A stretch of DNA of 64,000 bases, taken from contig NW_027192215.1 of NCBI RefSeq assembly GCF_041956535.1, forward strand, positions 124,001-188,000, read 5' to 3'. This DNA is from Calcarisporiella thermophila CBS 279.70 (taxonomy: Eukaryota; Calcarisporiellomycota). The position numbers and the translations under genes were made by a program. The notes below the pieces were generated by a model that saw nothing but the letters and a program-made list of their open reading frames with translations, was not told the DNA's origin and did not search any database. The stretch's first letter is position 1, and each line of letters begins with the position of its first letter. This document shows, one piece after another, positions 11,307 to 20,916 of this stretch.

Positions 11307-11606
11307 TCATCCAAGGGGACCAGAAGCACATTTTCCGCTGGCTTTGCGAGGGCTTGTGAAACACTTCTCGATATTGTAGTAGTAGGTCGAACCAAAGATA
11401 TTAAAGCAGAAAGCCTTCCACTTGTAAAGGACACCGTTCTCGCACCCTTGGAGAGTGCAGAAAAAGCCCCAGCCGGTCTCCTGAATCCATGAAAAGTTGT
11501 AGCACCATTGGTGAACAGTCTTGATTCTGGTGCAGAACCTGAAGGGATTATACCACTTGGGGCACCAGTATCTCTCTCTTACTTGAACATCACGTTCAGT
11601 GGGCAT
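11307..11606 (-). CDS. Candidate Cys/Trp-rich small protein
   Basis: A 99-residue frame with ATG at 11606 and TGA at 11307. It carries eight cysteines and is unusually rich in Trp, Phe and Tyr (for example RYWCPKWYNPFRFC and TGWGFFCTLQGC). Chance frames rarely show this pattern, so I think it is a real or recently decayed gene. A TATAAA on the minus strand at 11673..11668 sits 62 nt upstream. The visible N-terminus (MPTERDVQ) is not a signal peptide, so an upstream exon may be missing or the gene may be a relic. A 109-residue frame on the opposite strand is open too but looks non-coding. I recognise no family. Confidence 0.35.
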   Translation of the reverse strand: MPTERDVQVRERYWCPKWYNPFRFCTRIKTVHQWCYNFSWIQETGWGFFCTLQGCENGVLYKWKAFCFNIFGSTYYYNIEKCFTSPRKASGKCASGPLG

Positions 11607-11667
11607 GGTTGGCTTGCTTACGAGGGGTTGGAAATGCAGGGGAAGGGGAGGTGTCCAGGAGGAGTGA

Positions 11668-11673
11668 TTTATA
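11668..11673 (-). promoter_or_regulatory. TATA box of minus-strand candidate gene
   Basis: TATAAA on the minus strand, 62 nt upstream of the ATG at 11606. Spacing is similar to that of the two plus-strand small genes nearby. Confidence 0.35.
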
Positions 11674-11839
11674 CACTCGAGGAAGCATCAACTGGGAGCC
11701 ACGATCAGAAGCCTCAACATCACTTCCAATTCACGCTCGGATCCTATGCAATTGCGATTTCGACCACATGCGCACCTATAAATAAAGCTGCCACCAACAG
11801 CCCTGGTTTGATCCAAATTCTTGTGATAGCTGGTTGAGA

Positions 11840-13270
11840 CTCTGTTATGTATCTCTGCCCTTTACGTTTGCCACCTCACATGATGCACATGGTGGTTTTC
11901 CAAGATAAAAAAACAGTCTAATAATGAATGCGCGTAGAAGTTATCAATTATACTGTTGATTGTTTTCCATCATGTGGCTCGATTTTTCTTAAACACACAT
12001 TGAATGGCGCCCTTTGCTAGTAGATATATTCACCTCCATTTCTCTTATATTCTTATATCTTCAGTGCTTTGAATCCTTAGAAAGGAACCAAGAATATTTA
12101 TCCTCTATTAATATACTTAAACCATAACTCTAATAATAAGAAATTATCGCTGGTGAAGATCAGGATATCCATCCTTTATTAAAAAGGGAGTAAAAACTTG
12201 CCGTGTTTATAAGGATAGAGTTGAATCGTTTACGTAAATAAAAATAAAACATTTGCTATGCTTGCTTGAAAAATTGGTTTCAGTGGCATGAATGGCTGAC
12301 CAAATTGATTCTAGGTGTAGACCAGCCGCGCATGCTTAAGTGATTGTGGACGGTTACTCTTTATACGACAAGACTAGACCTGGCTCAATTCTCCGGGCTG
12401 ATTGAAATGACTCGATATGATAACACATATCTCATTTTACCAGATGCTCTCTTCACCAATCCATTTTATGTATGCTTGGAATAGTATATACAGAAGTGTA
12501 TGGCTACGAAGGTCCAATATTACCTATGAACAATACCGTAGTACCATAACTCCGGACAAATGAGGGCTGCAAAGGTGTTAGCACGTGATAAACAAAGGGT
12601 CCTGCTATGCCCCTATAGTGCATACAACCTGTGCCCCTAATGTCAGATTAAATTCCTCTTGAGGCCTTCACAGTCTGAAAGTAGAGATATCTAGCGCAGT
12701 TGATGAAATACTCGAGTAACAGTAGATATTCGCGTTGCAAGATAATGGGGAGACGCTCTGTGCGTTAATTAGATGAGATGGATATGAGCATGTGTGGACT
12801 CTTTAACTTGATTGATGGACCCCAACTACTTAAATATCATTCGATGGCTAGATGGCCAACGACGATTGCGTCATTGAACCTTCGCCCCGAAATGACAAGT
12901 CGCGATTCTGAAGTGGTCTACGCAACATATGATTAGAATAGAGTAGGGTTTACATTGTGTGTGTTAATAGGATATCGTGTGGCAAGTGTAAGTCATGAGC
13001 TCACAAGTTCAAGTAGACCTAGTTGCAATATTGTAACGAATAACCATATACAAGTTTGGCAGGTTGGGAGGTTTTCATCTGTGTAACGAGTCGCTGTAAG
13101 GATACCTTTATGGAGATGTGTGTATTAGTTATATAATATTGCCCCTATTTGGAAGATTGTCAAAGTCCTCTCTCTTACTTCATTCTAAGTAAGCTGATGT
13201 CACGGAAGCGCATCCTCCAAGGCTGGAGATACGATCTCTTGGCAACTTGCGGCTAGTGAACTAACATCTC
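11840..13270. other. Long gene-poor stretch
   Basis: About 1.4 kb with no convincing coding frame on either strand. Composition is intermediate with scattered short direct repeats. It may hold regulatory sequence or remnants of mobile DNA, but I can name none. Confidence 0.4.
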
Positions 13271-13339
13271 AAGCGCCGGGCAAAGCTTTTCCCCTATCAT
13301 TATAATATAATGATAGGGGAAAAGCTTAGCCTGACGCTT
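13271..13339. repeat. 69-bp near-perfect palindrome (hairpin)
   Basis: The core, 13283-13327, is a perfect inverted repeat: two 21-nt arms (AAGCTTTTCCCCTATCATTA plus T, and its complement) around a 3-nt AAT loop. The symmetry continues imperfectly by 12 nt on each side with 9 of 12 pairs. That gives 33-nt arms with 30 matches, centred at 13305. It stops abruptly outside this interval. Possible readings are a hairpin-type miniature element, a small-RNA precursor, or a cruciform-forming regulatory site. Confidence 0.85.
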
Positions 13340-13977
13340 CCTACTCTCCCATCGAATTACTGACATTATTGAGAAAGGCAAAAGAATGAGCAGTCACAGA
13401 AGAGGCTCTGCTAAAGACTAAGCTTTCTCGAGTAAAGCTATCTATGATGTCTCTTGAATTATTCAGCAGTCAAACTTTAGAAATGGAAGCTTAGGATTGA
13501 CGGTTGTACAAGCAGTCCAAATTGACCTCGAGCGGGGAACTACAGCTTGGCTGCCGCATAGGAGAGGGGTATACGTCGAGTGTATTTTTCGAAAATGTGG
13601 GCTCCGGCTGCTCGCATTATTCAGCGAGGGCGAATTCAAGGGCTCTGCAGAGGAAAAAGGAAGACGACAAGAACTTGGACGCCATGCCGTTGTAGACTCG
13701 ACTCTTCCTGTTTAAGAACGGGTGGACCAGTGTTAGTCCCAATTTCAACAGGAGGACAGTCAATATGACTGGGGAGAAAAAGTTTTAGCCGGCTAACACT
13801 CCCTAGCAAACGAGTGGCCCAAGCACTTAAAAAAAACAATTATTAAATATTACACAATTCGGTCTCTCTGATACGTAGTCAGACATAGTCAGACTCCATC
13901 CATAAATACTCTTGGAGGTGTGTGGAAAATTTTTTATCTTCTTCTCCAGTGCGATCTCCCCCTGCCTCCTCCCACCG
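13340..13977. other. Intergenic stretch upstream of the transporter gene
   Basis: Short overlapping frames at 13497-13768 have no recognisable sequence and no start context, and I treat them as chance. The last 100 bases are the probable promoter of the MCT gene (pyrimidine-rich near 13935-13975). Confidence 0.4.
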
Positions 13978-15520
13978 ATGGCCCAGAAATCCGAAGGTAA
14001 GCTCTAGCTTCCTTGACCTGCAGCCGATCGTCGCCCTGACCCTTGATCCATTTGGAATTAGAAACCCTCAGCGTCCCCGACCTGGAGAAGGCCGATGACA
14101 AGCAGCTACACCCGCAAGATCTCCCCCCTGACGGGGGCAGAGGCTGGGCCGTGGTGGTTTCCGGCTTCATCGTCAACCTCGTGGTGTTTGGCCAGTCCAC
14201 CATCTTCGGTGTCTATCAGGAGGAGTATACCAAGGTTTACCCGGAGACCCCCATTCTCCAAATCACCTTCATCGGCGGGCTGAACCTAGGCCTCATCTTT
14301 TTACTAGGCCCGCTGGTGGCGCCGATCGTCTCGAAGATCGGCTATCGCATCCCAATGCTGTTCGGGTCCGTTGTCCTGTCGCTGGGCCTTGCCCTTGCCA
14401 GCCTTGCCTCGCAAATCTGGCACCTCTTCTTGACCCAGGCTGCCCTCTTTGGCATCGGCTCGTCCTTTCTCTTCTTGTCCTCGATCGGCCTGGTGCCCCA
14501 GTGGTTTAATAAGCGCCGTGGTCTGGCTGTGGGCATATGCACGGCCGGAAGCGGGGTGGGCGGAATTGTCCTGGCTCCCTTCCAGCGCTACCTCATTAGC
14601 CGACTGGGCATGGCGTGGTGCATGCGGGTGATGGCTTTTGTGTTTCTGGGCCTATGTCTAATTGCCACCCTGCTGGCTCGGCCAAGGATCTCTGCCGCAC
14701 AGCGGAAACAGGCTAATAAGTCTTTTGATCTCTCCCTCTTGCGGCTGCCAGGATTCCTGAGCTTCATTGCATTTTCATTTATGAACATGTTCGGGTACTC
14801 CCAATCATTCTTCTTTTTGCCAAGTAAGTCCACCGTCTCAACTCGATGCTGTTGTCCATTAATGTAAACAATACTAATGATGTTCCCTTGTCACTTCCAG
14901 CCTACGCCACCTCCATAGGCCTTACTCCTGAGGATGGAGCTTTGTTTGTGGGGTTGATGTGTGGAATGAATGCCATCAGTAGAATTCTCTGTGGCTTTCT
15001 CGGGGATCGCTTGGGTAGAATCAACATGCAGTTTATCTTTGTGTTCCTCTCGGGTCTCACCTGTCTCTTCATTTGGAATTTTGCCAAATCCTATGGTGCC
15101 ATGTTGGCATTCAGCCTGCTTAATGGTGTTACGGGAGGAGCGTTCTGGGGGCTAACTCCCACCGTAGTTGCAGAGATAGTGGGTATGTACTGTCTTTTTG
15201 TTTTCACCTCGGTTCCTTTCAAGCGGCTTGACGGACGTGCTAATGGCTTACTTCTCTCCCCCTCTCCTCTTTCCCCTCTCCCCTTTCCCCTCTCCCATAC
15301 AGGGATTGACAAAATTGGCTCAGGCCTCAGTATTGCCTACCTGTCCATCGTGATTCCATTTGTGTTTGGGGGGCCTGTGTCCGCGGCGCTGCTGCAGTCC
15401 ACCAATCCGCCCTCCTACGTACCCCTCATCACCTTTACCGGATTGGCGCTTTCTGTCGGATCTCTATTTTTAATTCATACCAAGCTGTGGAAGAACCCGA
15501 ATATCCTCGCCAAAGTGTAA
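13978..15520 (+). CDS. Monocarboxylate-transporter-like MFS permease
   Basis: A membrane permease of the SLC16/MCH family in the major facilitator superfamily. Fungal members move monocarboxylates, riboflavin or related solutes, and the substrate cannot be told here. Four exons: 13978-13996, 14062-14823, 14901-15182, 15303-15520, giving 426 aa. After a short cytosolic N-terminus comes the family signature PPDGGRGWAVVVSGF at the first membrane helix (about residues 33-47), then about 12 helices. The conserved loop GDRLGRIN follows helix 8. The short first exon (19 nt) is chosen because its phase and ATG context fit. Intron 3 carries a long CT-rich tract (15256-15297). An AATAAA lies at about 15581. 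The gene ends tail-to-tail with mS43, 96 bp apart. Confidence 0.92.
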
Positions 15521-15616
15521 AATATCACCTCTCATCACCAAGACCGCTACTATTTATATGCAATGTACTACGATAATAGAATAAAAGCATTTTATTTTAG
15601 AATTGTATAACAAAAG

Positions 15617-16708
15617 CTAGTATCCCGTGTGTCGCTTGGGTGATCGCGAGAAGACGCGTTCCCAATCCACCACATCCCAAAATCTCTCCACATAGGCCTG
15701 CCGCCCCCTGACGCCATAGTCGGTGAAGTAGGCGTGCTCCCAAAGACTCAACGCGAGCAGGGGGGTGCGGTATTCCTGGTCGCGGAGATAACCTGGCGTA
15801 TCCTGCAAGATGCTGTTGAAAGAGGAGATGAAGGGGGAAAGGGTGTCGTTGCTCTCGGCGTTGCTGGATTTAGTCTCCCGCGAGGCCTTGGATGGAGTGG
15901 GGGCAGGACGGGGCCGATCAGGGGTTCCTGCGTTGTAGGTATTCATGATTCTAAGGTGGCCATGCTCATCTTCTACAAGCCTATGGTGAAAGGGAGAAAA
16001 AGTGGGTAAGGTCATGGAGGCCCGGGGAGAGAATGAACTAAGAAGGGTCTATACCAAGTCCACCCGCTGCCAAATAATGAGAGTGCATGATGCGTGAACT
16101 AGAATCAATCAACAGCATTAGTCTATATTGGGGACGGCACTAACACACTCTACTCACGGTTTGTTTAAACAGTTCTATACTTTTGAAATCCTCTATGATC
16201 CGCGCCTGTAATTCTGGCCGCAGTTCTTTTGGCTCTGGTGTCTAGTGAGAGAGTAGAGAGTGAATTGGTATGACTTGGGGCCGAATTAATCTCTGAAAGA
16301 TATTCACCAGTGATCTCAAGAAAAAGTCGTTATTCCAAATCTGTGATGCCACGTTAAAGATATGTGCAAGTGAGGGCTGGTGAGAGCATTTCTGCACAAG
16401 CTCTTGAACCGATAAGTTCTCCTCTTTGGTATCTAGATCAAGGAATGAATTTGCCATGTTAGCCTAGGGGCGGGGAAAGATTCTTCTCCAGTAATCCAGT
16501 TCCAACCTTTTAGAATGCCGTTCAATTTCTCGACGAGCTCTGCTTGATGCTCCTCCCATATGGTTCGAAGTGCGGTTGACGAAAAGAGAGGAGGGAGTCC
16601 CTGTGCTGGATCATAGGGGAGCGCAGTGAGCTGATGCCGGAAGCGCCTTGTCGATACTACCGGCGAGCGCCTGAAGGTACGCAGTGTGAAGGCAAGTGGG
16701 CGTAGCAT
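15617..16708 (-). CDS. Mitochondrial small ribosomal subunit protein mS42/mS43 (SOD fold)
   Basis: A mitoribosomal protein built on the Fe/Mn-superoxide-dismutase fold (Mrp1/Rsm26 family). Five exons on the minus strand: 16708-16507, 16432-16308, 16241-16158, 16098-16055, 15980-15617, total 272 aa. The N-terminus is a basic targeting sequence (MLRPLAFTLRTFRR). SOD-like segments follow in order: EEHQAELVEKLNG, VASQIWNNDFF, HHALSLFGSGWTWLVEDEHG and LSLWEHAYFTDYG. Three of the four metal ligands are replaced: the first His aligns with Ile, the second with Asn (WNN), and Asp with Ser (LSLWEH). Only the His of WEH remains. It therefore cannot be an active dismutase. An insert of about 45 polar residues separates the two C-terminal blocks. 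I cannot decide between mS42 and mS43. Confidence 0.9.
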
Positions 16709-17037
16709 TAGCGTTCTCGGTATGGGTGGAATCGATCGCGTTTCCCAGTGTCGAGATCCCTCTAAGTTATGTTTATTTTTCGTCGGGATTCGAGGTGTGG
16801 CTTGGAGAGAGTCAACCTAAATTCTATTCAAGATAAAGTATATTGGAGCACAGACCCATCGCTCTCTTGTCTTTGAAACTCGGATGAACATTAAGGTAAA
16901 GGTTAGAGTTTCCATTATCATTTTTATAGAGTTTGTTCAAGCGTTGGCTAAGTTGGCTAGCTCACTAGATCCGAAACGAGCTCAATTTGAGAGAAAAGCG
17001 TTCAAAGTGTTCAATTTACAACTCTGGGGTTGTTCAC
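16709..17037. other. Upstream region of mS42/43, ending at the gap
   Basis: Contains the mS42/43 promoter near 16709-16760. No other gene is visible before the run of N. Confidence 0.4.
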
Positions 17038-17565
17038 NNNNNNNNNNNNNNNNNNNNNNNNNNNNNNNNNNNNNNNNNNNNNNNNNNNNNNNNNNNNNNN
17101 NNNNNNNNNNNNNNNNNNNNNNNNNNNNNNNNNNNNNNNNNNNNNNNNNNNNNNNNNNNNNNNNNNNNNNNNNNNNNNNNNNNNNNNNNNNNNNNNNNNN
17201 NNNNNNNNNNNNNNNNNNNNNNNNNNNNNNNNNNNNNNNNNNNNNNNNNNNNNNNNNNNNNNNNNNNNNNNNNNNNNNNNNNNNNNNNNNNNNNNNNNNN
17301 NNNNNNNNNNNNNNNNNNNNNNNNNNNNNNNNNNNNNNNNNNNNNNNNNNNNNNNNNNNNNNNNNNNNNNNNNNNNNNNNNNNNNNNNNNNNNNNNNNNN
17401 NNNNNNNNNNNNNNNNNNNNNNNNNNNNNNNNNNNNNNNNNNNNNNNNNNNNNNNNNNNNNNNNNNNNNNNNNNNNNNNNNNNNNNNNNNNNNNNNNNNN
17501 NNNNNNNNNNNNNNNNNNNNNNNNNNNNNNNNNNNNNNNNNNNNNNNNNNNNNNNNNNNNNNNNN
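17038..17565. other. Assembly gap (528 N)
   Basis: A run of unknown bases. The bases on each side (TGTTCAC before, TTCATTAAATTTG after) do not obviously join in one coding frame. All apparent frames across it are artefacts. Confidence 0.99.
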
Positions 17566-18246
17566 TTCATTAAATTTGTCGAGGAACAGAAGCATCATAA
17601 GGGGTACCCCCTAGGTAGAGCACTCTGGATGATACTTTAGTGTGTCAACAGGCGAATCCGTCAAAAAACTGACTACTCAAATTGCCGAAAGAAGCTCTTC
17701 TGAAACTTTCCATGGTCACAGATGTATCATTCTTTCATCTAGAATATGATAGAAGGTCAATTTCGGCATAGTAAGCGACCCATAAAGAGTCCTATGCTAA
17801 CTGCATCTTTGTGCTTTTTTCATAGTAAATTATATTAGCCATTCTCCGGTTCTTAGCGGAAAAAGGCTCCCCAACATGTCCATGTCTGTGAATTCAGAGA
17901 AAATCCCTCGGAAGCCTAGACTCTAATTTTCAGTGTGTTCATGTTCCATCCTATGCCTCCGCATCTTTCAAAGGATTCTTGATATAGTTTTCTTATACAT
18001 TGGCAAGTAGAAAGTTACGAGCGCAGGATGATGATCATAGCAATGAGCCACGCTAAAGTGTACACTATATTAATTCCCGTACCGCTAATACATAGAGAAG
18101 AAAAATGAGCGTACGGGGTATAAAGCACAAAGAAATATGCGTAAAGAAGAGAGAAAAAAGTGAAGAGGATGGCGGGGAACTGAGGAGAAGAAAAATACAG
18201 GGTATGGGCGTCCAATGAACAAGAAATATATACACATGGAATCGAT
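17566..18246. other. Stretch between gap and RPL24
   Basis: No convincing gene. The 116-residue minus-strand frame at 18015-18365 overlaps the RPL24 3' end and has no recognisable features. Confidence 0.4.
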
Positions 18247-18942
18247 TTAACGGCTCTTGGCAGCGGCAGTCGGCCGTGCGCCTTTGGCTTGTTGCTTTGA
18301 CAGCTTGGACACATTTTTTTGCGCAGCCTAGAGCGAAAAGAATGGCATGGGTGAATATAATTCATCTACTTCGATCGAGTCCCGTGGCACTCGCCCTCTC
18401 CGTCTTCTTCTTTGCAGCCTCTATTTTCTTCTTCTCCTTCCCTTCCTTGATTGCCGCTTGTCTTGCCGCAAGACGCGCCTCAGGTTTCTGATTTTTCTTT
18501 GCTCGGATTGCCTCCAATGAAGCACCAACAATGACGCGTTGGTGCTTTACCATCTTGCGGGTGCGTTTCTTGGCCACCTCCACCGTGATGCCTTTTTTGT
18601 GCATGCGACGATAGACCACAGTCCAGGCAATCTTACGGGGATTGAGGCGTTGATGGAAGTATGAGTCTACTTTGCCATTGATAAAATGGAAAGGCTACGC
18701 GGAATGAAAAACCGATGAGTGTGTACAGAGGACATACGGATTAAGGCTGTTGTACCTTGCCGTCCGGGCGGATAAAAAGCTTGCCCTTTCCGGGGTAGAT
18801 TCGGTATCCAGAGAAATGGCACGTTCAGTCCTGTAGGACGCGTTACAGTGAAGGATGAAATTAGCACGGGTTCAATGTCTTGAGCTCTTGTCTCAAAGAA
18901 GTCGATGGGAAATGCCCGGAGGAGCTCCTATAGATACTTCAT
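18247..18942 (-). CDS. RPL24: 60S ribosomal protein eL24, with apparent one-base frame break
   Basis: A large-subunit ribosomal protein. Exons on the minus strand: 18942-18938 (ATGAA only), 18830-18756, 18694-18395, 18327-18247, about 153 aa, normal for eL24. Recognisable parts are [34 protein letters not shown] and [16 protein letters not shown], with the end [14 protein letters not shown]. Two oddities. Exon 2 is one base short: the frame from ATG (M-K-T-E-R) runs out of step with CHFSG. A single missing T in the ACGTGCC region near 18820 would restore length and frame, so I suspect a sequencing error, though a real lesion is possible. The last intron needs a GC donor (GAGAGG|GCGAGT) to keep the frame. 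It is head-to-head with RPR2. Confidence 0.88.
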
Positions 18943-19121
18943 CGCGTGTAGAATGGATGGATCCTAGCCCTGAGTGCAGATGGTATTCGAGATGGATGGA
19001 TTCCTACTGCCTAGTTATGCTCTCTAACGAAGTCGGAGCCTGGTTTAACTACCCTCAACAGTGCCTGCAATTCGCGAATGATTTAGGTCGTGGAGGCAAC
19101 TAGGAAAACAAACGAGCAACC
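18943..19121. promoter_or_regulatory. Bidirectional promoter, RPL24 / RPR2
   Basis: There are 179 bases between the two divergent start codons. I see no clear TATA box. The pairing couples a ribosomal protein with an RNase P subunit, both parts of the translation machinery. Confidence 0.6.
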
Positions 19122-19724
19122 ATGGGCAAGCAACAGAAGGCCCCCAAAGGGGAGCGACGCATTGACAACAAGGAGGCCTACCATCGTATGAATTTTCTCC
19201 TTCAGGCCTCTGCCCTTATGTCTACCTCTACAACCGCCATTCGTCCCGCCTCCTCCTCCGGTCCTGCAAAGTCGTCCAATGAAGACGGCAAGAACGTGGA
19301 TTTATCACCACTGGGGCGCTTTTATACGCACACCATGAAGTCCGTGGGACGGCGCCTAGTTATTCGAATGTAAGTGTAGTATTTTGGGCGCCGGTTATAG
19401 TCAATCCCTAAACATCGAGGTGAATTTAGGGATCCATCGGTGAAGCGAAGCATATGTAAGCGATGTGACAACACACTCATCCCCGGGCATACTTCAAGCG
19501 TACGGGTAGAGAGTAAGTGAACTTTTTTTTTCCCAGTGCGAGTGGAGACTAATGGGAACGGATGTGGATTAGGCCGACCACGACGACTAAACCACACGTG
19601 CCTTTTCTGCAAAGGAGAAAAAACCTTGCTTGCCCGGCCCGAATATACCCTGTTCACAGAGCGAGAAGAGGTGGTTGTGAAGGGCAGCACAGCCGCCCCC
19701 CCCTCTCGCCCAGGTGGGCAATGA
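19122..19724 (+). CDS. RPR2: RNase P protein subunit Rpr2 (Rpp21 family)
   Basis: A subunit of nuclear RNase P, which trims the 5' leaders of pre-tRNAs; the related Snm1 serves RNase MRP. Three exons: 19122-19369, 19430-19512, 19537-19724, giving 172 aa. The N-terminal helix motif is typical: NKEAYHRMNFLLQAS (about residues 17-31). The zinc ribbon has two Cys pairs, CKRC near residue 92 and CLFC near residue 131. Between them lie the basic stretches that contact RNA. The second intron is only 24 nt (19513-19536), far shorter than any other here, yet the junction restores frame and family sequence (VRVE before, MRVETNG after). The alternative is that the intron boundaries differ slightly. The gene ends tail-to-tail with MDE1. 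Confidence 0.85.
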
Positions 19725-19817
19725 AAATGTATAATCCTGTGTACACTATATTATCTTATTTATAATAAAATTTCCATGGTGTAATATATCCAATGTCAAG
19801 CGATGACTAGCGACCAT

Positions 19818-20725
19818 CTACTCGTAGTGCTCGCCCTCCGGCTTCGCCGCCGGATCCAGCCCCATTGACTTCATTTTGACCGCGATTTCAAACAGATAGT
19901 CATAGCACTCACACATCGTCTTTGCCTTCTCCCACGTCTCACCCCACACATAGACGCCGTGGCGCCGCACCAGCACCGCACATGTGTCGGGGTAGCGTTC
20001 CATGGCCACCGCCATTCGTTCGGTGAGGTCCTCCTCCTCAGGCGTGTTCTCAACGATGGGTACCACGAGGGTGTCAAAGTAGCGGAGGTTGGTGCCCGAT
20101 GTCCCCCGCCTAATACCCTTGATCATCTCTATCAGAAGGCACAGTAGAATGCATGTTAGGCGGAACCATACTCTCTTCTGCAACCATCTGGTGCCCTCTA
20201 CCTTGATGGGTAATCTCAAAGGTTTCACCGGGGTACAATAGCGTCGCCATCACAGCGTTTTGCGAGTGGGTGTGAATGCAAGCTTTGGCTGCACGCATGG
20301 TGTAGGCATTATAGAAGAGGGGAGTGCATGCGGAGGGCTTTAGAGAGGGCGGCCGCCGGATGACCTCTCGATTGTGGAGCCGAAGCACAAAGAGATCTTG
20401 CGGTTTAATTCGCTCTTTTTGGACGCCCGAGGGCGCGATGTAGACATGCTCACTATAGGGACATCGATGTGAAAAAAAAGGCGTGGAGCAGGAAAAGATG
20501 GAGATAATACTTACTCTTCCCGGATACTGATGCCTCCTCTGTGTCCGTGAGGGATTCGGGCAGCAATGAACATGAATTAGATTCTTCGGGGTAGCCAAAG
20601 GGGGTACCGATGAATTCTTACCCGGTGCCAGTCACCCAGCCGAGCTGGTAGAACAGCCGGCACAGCTCAGGAATGAGATTGGCCGGGTGGTAGGGGTCGC
20701 TGGACACGCACAATTCGTCCGTCAT
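19818..20725 (-). CDS. MDE1: Methylthioribulose-1-phosphate dehydratase
   Basis: Catalyses the dehydration of 5-methylthioribulose-1-phosphate in the cytosolic methionine salvage pathway; class II aldolase fold (MtnB/APIP family). Four exons on the minus strand: 20725-20622, 20538-20515, 20452-20202, 20128-19818, giving 229 aa (yeast Mde1 is 244). Conserved parts are [30 protein letters not shown], the zinc ligands in HTHS (His103, His105) and in RRHG (His183), and the catalytic Glu in EMIKG (Glu127). The end is the usual [10 protein letters not shown] followed by an acidic tail. Exon 2 is only 24 nt. All key residues are present, so the enzyme should be active. Confidence 0.95.
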
Positions 20726-20916
20726 CTCGTTCACAAAGGTTGTTCAAGGATGGTAGAGAAGGGGGGTTCGGGACAGAAAATCGTGCGATTTGCAGAGGAT
20801 CAGGAACCAGAATAAACTTCGTGACTGCGTTTGAGCACGTTTTTTCCTAGCGAGAACGGCTGGGGATTGGCGTCTAGGATAGCGTACAAATCTTTATTCA
20901 CAACAACAGGAGAGAG

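Noticed and set aside
11508-11837. A 109-residue plus-strand frame opposite the Cys/Trp-rich candidate
   Set aside because: Lower information content than the minus strand, and no promoter or family features.
16785-16796. Second B-box-like word near the mS42/43 promoter
   Set aside because: No matching A box or stems at tRNA spacing on either strand.
16884-17640. Frames running through the N block
   Set aside because: They are made of unknown bases and carry no evidence.
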